Origin: Vigna angularis
Taxonomy: Eukaryota > Streptophyta > Magnoliopsida > Fabales > Fabaceae
Length of the DNA: 64,000 nucleotides
Assembly: GCF_016808095.1 (NCBI RefSeq)
Contig: NC_068975.1
Coordinates: forward strand, 35,486,001 to 35,550,000
Reading direction: 5' to 3'
Of the stretch, positions 60,366-64,000 are shown one piece after another. The notes under the pieces were generated by a model that made no database searches, had not been told where the DNA came from, and saw only the letters and a list, made by a program, of their open reading frames with translations. Made by a program: the position numbers and the translations under genes. The number at the start of each line of letters is the position of its first letter. Within the stretch, counting starts at the first letter, position 1.

Positions 60366-61945
60366 CTTCAGATGTTAAATGGGCTGGAAAGAAAAGGCTA
60401 TGGTATGGGCCTGTATTAATACTGTGCCTATTATTCATGCAGCCCCGTTTATTCTTCCTGCACCCTCTAAATTTTAAACCTCAGTTTTACCCTTTTGAAA
60501 TTATATTAAAAAAAATTAAAAAACGAAAAGCCTTTTTCTTCTTCCTTCACTCACTTCATCTTCTTTCACTAAGCCCACACCACTACGAAACCACTTTCCT
60601 CGTGGAGTCCCTAATTTATGAGTGCATGCACAACATTGACGCAAAGATGTCGCAAGGGATCACGCAGGTGCGCGGCTGTGGCGCCGGTGAGGAAGACGGT
60701 GACGTAGGGTTCGCTGGTGATGATCTTGCGGTGGCGGTGACTGGTGCGGTGGAGCTTCCGTTTCCGGGTGATGAAGGCGCTGCAAGTGTTGAGGGCGGAG
60801 AAGAACCTCCGTTTCCCGGTGCACTCATCTTGGCCGGAGAGAGCAACATCGGGGAGGTGCAGCTCGATGACGTGGTCACGCTAGCGTTCAGGTTCGAATG
60901 TAAGAGTTGCATCGTTCCTTCTGCGCTGCTGCTTTGTTTGACGGTGTTCATAACCAAGCAACATGGCGAACGTATTGCAGTACCGATTGGAGCGCATGGT
61001 GGATGAGCTTGACGACCTTGACAACACCATTGCCATCAACGTTCGTGGGATAGCCGCAACCACCAAGCGCGCAACTTTGATGTCCCGGAACTGTGGTGAG
61101 TGCACCTATGATAATGGTGCAGGTGAGGGGGGTGGTGCGGTTGGTGCGGTTGGTGCCGATGATGTTGCGATGGTAACATGATAAAGGACTCCAGGAGGAC
61201 CCAAGGCATCCCCAACCAGGCCAAGACCCAATCAAAACGGCGACGTTTTCGATGTCTTCGATGACCTTTTGCAAAGAAGCCCAATGCACCGGAAGATGCT
61301 GCCATGATGCAAAGCGCAAAAACTCGAGTGTTGCCAGCGACCGTGGCATCACAGTATCGGAAACTCGAGTTCCTGGACAGATAAGAGAGCATTGGGCCAT
61401 GGTACTGCAAGATTCTGTAGATACGTGATTGGATATTGGCACATGCATTGGATATCTGTTCTGAATTAGAGAATATGTTCCGAAATTGGAGTGTATTTGG
61501 GATTACTTAATCACGTTGGCTAATCCGGAATATATTTGTCTAATTATAAACGCGAGTGTGATTTCTGGACTGATTAATCTGAAATACATTCTCATATTAG
61601 TCAATCCAAAATACACTATTATATTCCGAAACACACCAAAATATTCTGGATCAGTCCTGAATTTGTCATTTTAGACCTTCATATCCAGGCAGAAACCTTC
61701 TCTAATTCCATCTTATTTTAAGCTTTTTAATATATTTTAATCAAGAGTGAAACGGGATATTAGAACTTATGGAGGTACAGGAAGAGAAAAGGTAGGTGTA
61801 GGAAGAAATAACCGAATCCAGAAGCAGTCCATTTATAGAAGTAAAAAACAAGACTTAATTGCTTATTATGATGCTCATCTTAAAATAGGGTATTTTTGTC
61901 TTTTAACACCCAGTGGAGGTGCAGATGGAAAGCAATTGGTGTAAA
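60366..61945. mobile_element. Candidate non-autonomous element carrying captured GC-rich sequence
   Basis: Left end (about 60451-60500) reads TTCTTCCTGCACCCTC followed by a TTTTACCCTTTT word. The complement of the right end (about 61868-61945) reads TTGCTTTCCATCTGCACCTC followed by AAAATACCCTA. They are in inverted orientation, with the same order of words. Inside, about 60640-61400 is far richer in G and C than anything around it and is open for long stretches on both strands. The longest frames (60344-61006 + and 60948-61448 -) were not recognised as any family and overlap each other, so no gene is called. This fits a Pack-type element with a captured and decayed gene fragment; the source gene is unknown. 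Confidence 0.45.
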
Positions 61946-62321
61946 AGGAAAACGCCTAGTTTTCAAGGAAGTTATTGGTTTCAAAATCTCATCTGGTACT
62001 CTGTTTAGTCAACCACTAATTAAAATAAAAACAAATCAGATCAGTATATTATAAAATTACTCGACGAAAGAAAGACCCGAAGGAATTATGTGAACTTTTT
62101 TTGTCTTCTCATTTTTTAAAAACGTTTATCTTCTATTTTAAAAACTTTTGGTATCACATGTACTTGCTATTGGTGAATTTCCTTGAAGTTAATACAAAAC
62201 TTTCGGTGGCATATAGAATAAAAAAGTCAACTATAAACAATGCAAAATTTATCATTATCACTTCCTTCACTTCTTTTTTTCTTTTAAATTTCAAAGAAAA
62301 CACAGCTTCAAAACAAGATAA

Positions 62322-62325
<4 letters not shown>
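61946..62325. other. Spacer between terminal repeat elements
   Basis: About 380 bases of AT-rich DNA; nothing recognised. Confidence 0.5.

Positions 62326-62392
<67 letters not shown>
62326..62392. repeat. (TA)n microsatellite, left border of the inverted-arm element
   Basis: A 67-base AT dinucleotide run directly abutting the left inverted arm. Confidence 0.97.
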
Positions 62393-62393
<1 letters not shown>

Positions 62394-62743
62394 CGTTTGC
62401 TAATTTGTGTACATTCATTTTTAGTTGGTACATTTTAGTAATATGCATCAAGTTTTAGTAGAAAAAAATACCCTTATATATTATGATTCTAAGTTTTAAG
62501 ATCAAAGATATTTAAATAATTTTCATTCTCAAAACTTAACAAAAATACAAGAACCCCTCAAACTCTTACTCACCTCTCTCATTTCTCTCAACCCTTCCTC
62601 TTATGTCTCTCTCATTCCAACATTTTCTCTATCATCCTAGCCCCATTTGAAAAAATAAAAAACACTCGCCTAACCTTAATCCACATTATTCAATTATTCA
62701 ATTTGTTTCTCTCTCATCTCCATACTCTCTCTCACTCATACAC

Positions 62744-62892
62744 AGCAACCCGCGACACCATAATTTGTTGCTCTTGCTATGTTTGTTAATTTGTTTTCCA
62801 CTTTAATAACAAAATAATTATTTTTGTTATTAAAGTAGAAAACAAATTAACGAACATAGAAAGAGCAACAAATTCCAGTGTCGCGGGTTGCT
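62744..62892. repeat. Near-perfect 149-bp hairpin (foldback)
   Basis: Arms of about 70 bases start AGCAACCCGCGACAC and end GTGTCGCGGGTTGCT. They pair almost throughout, including TTTGTTGCTC, GTTAATTTGTTTTC and ACTTTAATAACAAAAA, around an AT-rich centre near 62818. It is a compact foldback MITE or an inverted duplication, nested inside the larger element. Confidence 0.9.
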
Positions 62893-63126
62893 TTTAATTA
62901 ACTTATAACTCTTTTCGAATTCGAATCTAAGAAAAAGATGAAAACAACTAAGATAAAAAAGAAGAATTCGAAAAATGATGAAATATTTCGTTTCAATTTA
63001 ATTGAATATAGTACAAAAAAGATAGTACAAAAATAATACATGGATCTAGAACTATATTTTGTTTCAAATTGCCAGTATTTTAGTTTTTTTTAAGTATTTT
63101 TTTATGATATTGTTGCCCCAACCTAT

Positions 63127-63216
63127 CCACGAATCTAAGAAATAGACATAATTCTTGATTTCTTTCAATATCTCTCTGAATTCAAAAATCCAGGATTTGA
63201 ATTGATGTCCTTTCAT
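63127..63216 (-). pseudogene. ycf2: Nuclear copy of a plastid ycf2 fragment (N-terminus)
   Basis: Read on the minus strand from ATG 63216, 30 codons translate to a match to the start of the plastid Ycf2 protein: [20 protein letters not shown] and YFLDSW are recognisable, with a few substitutions relative to the usual plant sequence as I remember it. The match stops after DSW, where this copy continues with unrelated residues. The fragment is a nuclear plastid DNA insertion (NUPT), non-functional here. Plastid-derived DNA may extend past 63216 to about 63260, but I cannot confirm it from memory. Confidence 0.78.
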
Positions 63217-63624
63217 CGAATCCTCCTAATTACATTTATTTATCCGAAAGATTTCAATTCAATTGAAATTGTGTGGGTAAGAGAGAGAGTATGGAGACGA
63301 GAGAGAAACAAATTGGATAAGTGAGAAAGGTGGATTATGGTTCGACAAATATTTCTGATTTTTTTAGTTTGTGCTACAGTAGGGATGACATATAAAAGAT
63401 TGGAGTGAGAGAGATGAAAGATAAAGGGTTGAGAGGAATGAGGGAGGTGAGTAAGGGTTTCGGGATTTCTTGTTTTTTTTTTTTAGTTTTGAGAATGAAA
63501 ATTATTCAAATATTTTAGACCTTAGAACTTAGAATCCATAATATATAAGAATATTGTTGTCTACTAAAATCCGGTACACATTGCTAAAATATACCAACTG
63601 ATAAAAGAGCCCTTACATAAGTTA

Positions 63625-63626
<2 letters not shown>

Positions 63627-63670
<44 letters not shown>
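63627..63670. repeat. (TA)n microsatellite, right border of the inverted-arm element
   Basis: A 44-base AT dinucleotide run directly abutting the right inverted arm. Confidence 0.97.
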
Positions 63671-63673
<3 letters not shown>

Positions 63674-64000
63674 AACACACAAATTAAACTTATTTGGACA
63701 GATGCAAAGTAATGCGTTTGACTTTTGTTTGCTTGGGATTCAAGGGAAAAACAAAGGAACGGGGCAACTAAAACACATGTTAGTGTCTTGTTTGGGGCCG
63801 AAGCACGGGCCAAATAAAACACATGTTGTAGTGTATGTATATTGGACAAGTCTTGATTCTGAACATATGGATTCATATGCTTCACCCATGGAATGAATTC
63901 TTAAGTACTAGTCATTCATTCACACTTTTCTATTAACATTTATGTATTCATTAAATTCATTTATTCGTTCACACTCTTATGTACTCACACTCTTAGTAAA
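63671..64000. other. Right-hand end of window
   Basis: About 330 bases with no recognisable gene. The last 100 bases carry repeated short ATTCATTC/TTCACACT words. One short frame (63702-63896 +) shows no family features. Confidence 0.5.

Larger units (their letters stand above)
62393..63626. mobile_element. Element with 350-bp inverted arms bordered by (TA)n runs
   Basis: The left arm (about 62393-62745) and the complement of the right arm (about 63271-63626) share the same words in order over their full length: GCTAA near the edge, TTGGTAcATTTTAG, TATATATTATG, ATTCTAAGTT, AATAATTTTCATTCTCAAAACT, CTTACTCACCTC, CTCTCAACCCTT, TCTCTCTCA, CAATTTGTTTCTCTCTC and CTCCATACTCTCTCTC. The words match with scattered substitutions and small gaps. 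Each arm is bordered outside by a (TA)n run. The interior (62746-63270) holds a hairpin and a plastid ycf2 fragment and encodes no transposase. Confidence 0.82.

Noticed and set aside
60948..61448. 166-aa minus-strand frame and its overlapping partners
   Set aside because: Not recognised as any family; GC-rich DNA stays open in several frames by chance. Described as possible captured sequence instead of a gene.
62101..63885. CRISPR-like or bacterial features
   Set aside because: The repeats are inverted arms and dinucleotide runs in plant DNA; no spaced identical direct repeats.

Overview
The window is nuclear plant DNA from a eudicot, most likely a papilionoid legume of the bean/cowpea type; the species is inferred, not shown. 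The basis is plant-only families (Dof factor, chloroplast polyphenol oxidases, TSJT1-like protein, CIP7-like protein), intron-rich genes with GT-AG borders, very AT-rich intergenic DNA, many long (TA)n runs and many foldback or terminal-inverted-repeat elements. Nothing bacterial or viral was recognised.

Nine protein-coding genes are supported. From left to right they are: a single-exon Golgi-type alpha-1,4-glycosyltransferase (495-1736, +); a two-exon polyol/sugar transporter of the PLT4 type (4462-6732, -); an 18-exon SF3B2/SAP145 splicing factor gene (11352-18090, +); an intronless Dof zinc-finger gene (24530-25366, +); a three-exon TSJT1-like gene with YGL and LRDR motifs (28090-29042, -); two tandem intronless polyphenol oxidase genes (31556-33337 and 39614-41365, both +); a nine-exon At4g04980-like proline-rich coiled-coil gene (46803-49644, -); and a nine-exon CIP7-like gene (51316-56218, -). 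For every spliced gene the exons were joined by hand at GT-AG sites and the reading frame closes exactly. The genes are ordinary dispersed plant genes. Only the two PPO genes form a functional group, as a tandem duplication whose copies differ at residues near the copper site.

The rest is intergenic and dominated by repeats. The stretch at 9.8-11.0 kb is a degenerate AAATT-type array. At 19.9-20.65 kb a foldback MITE and its flank are duplicated in tandem. At 35.7-36.5 kb there is a possible hAT-like element. At 43.9-45.5 kb there is an element with long inverted arms. At 59.2-60.4 kb there are four tandem units of about 210 bp punctuated by an ACGGATGT/ACATCCGT palindrome that also occurs at 44.4 kb. 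At 60.45-61.95 kb a GC-rich segment lies between related inverted ends and looks like captured sequence. The most complex structure is at 62.3-63.7 kb: two inverted arms of about 350 bp, each bordered outside by a (TA)n run, enclosing a 149-bp hairpin and a fragment of the plastid ycf2 gene.

All calls rest on reading the sequence and on knowledge of the families; no database search was run.
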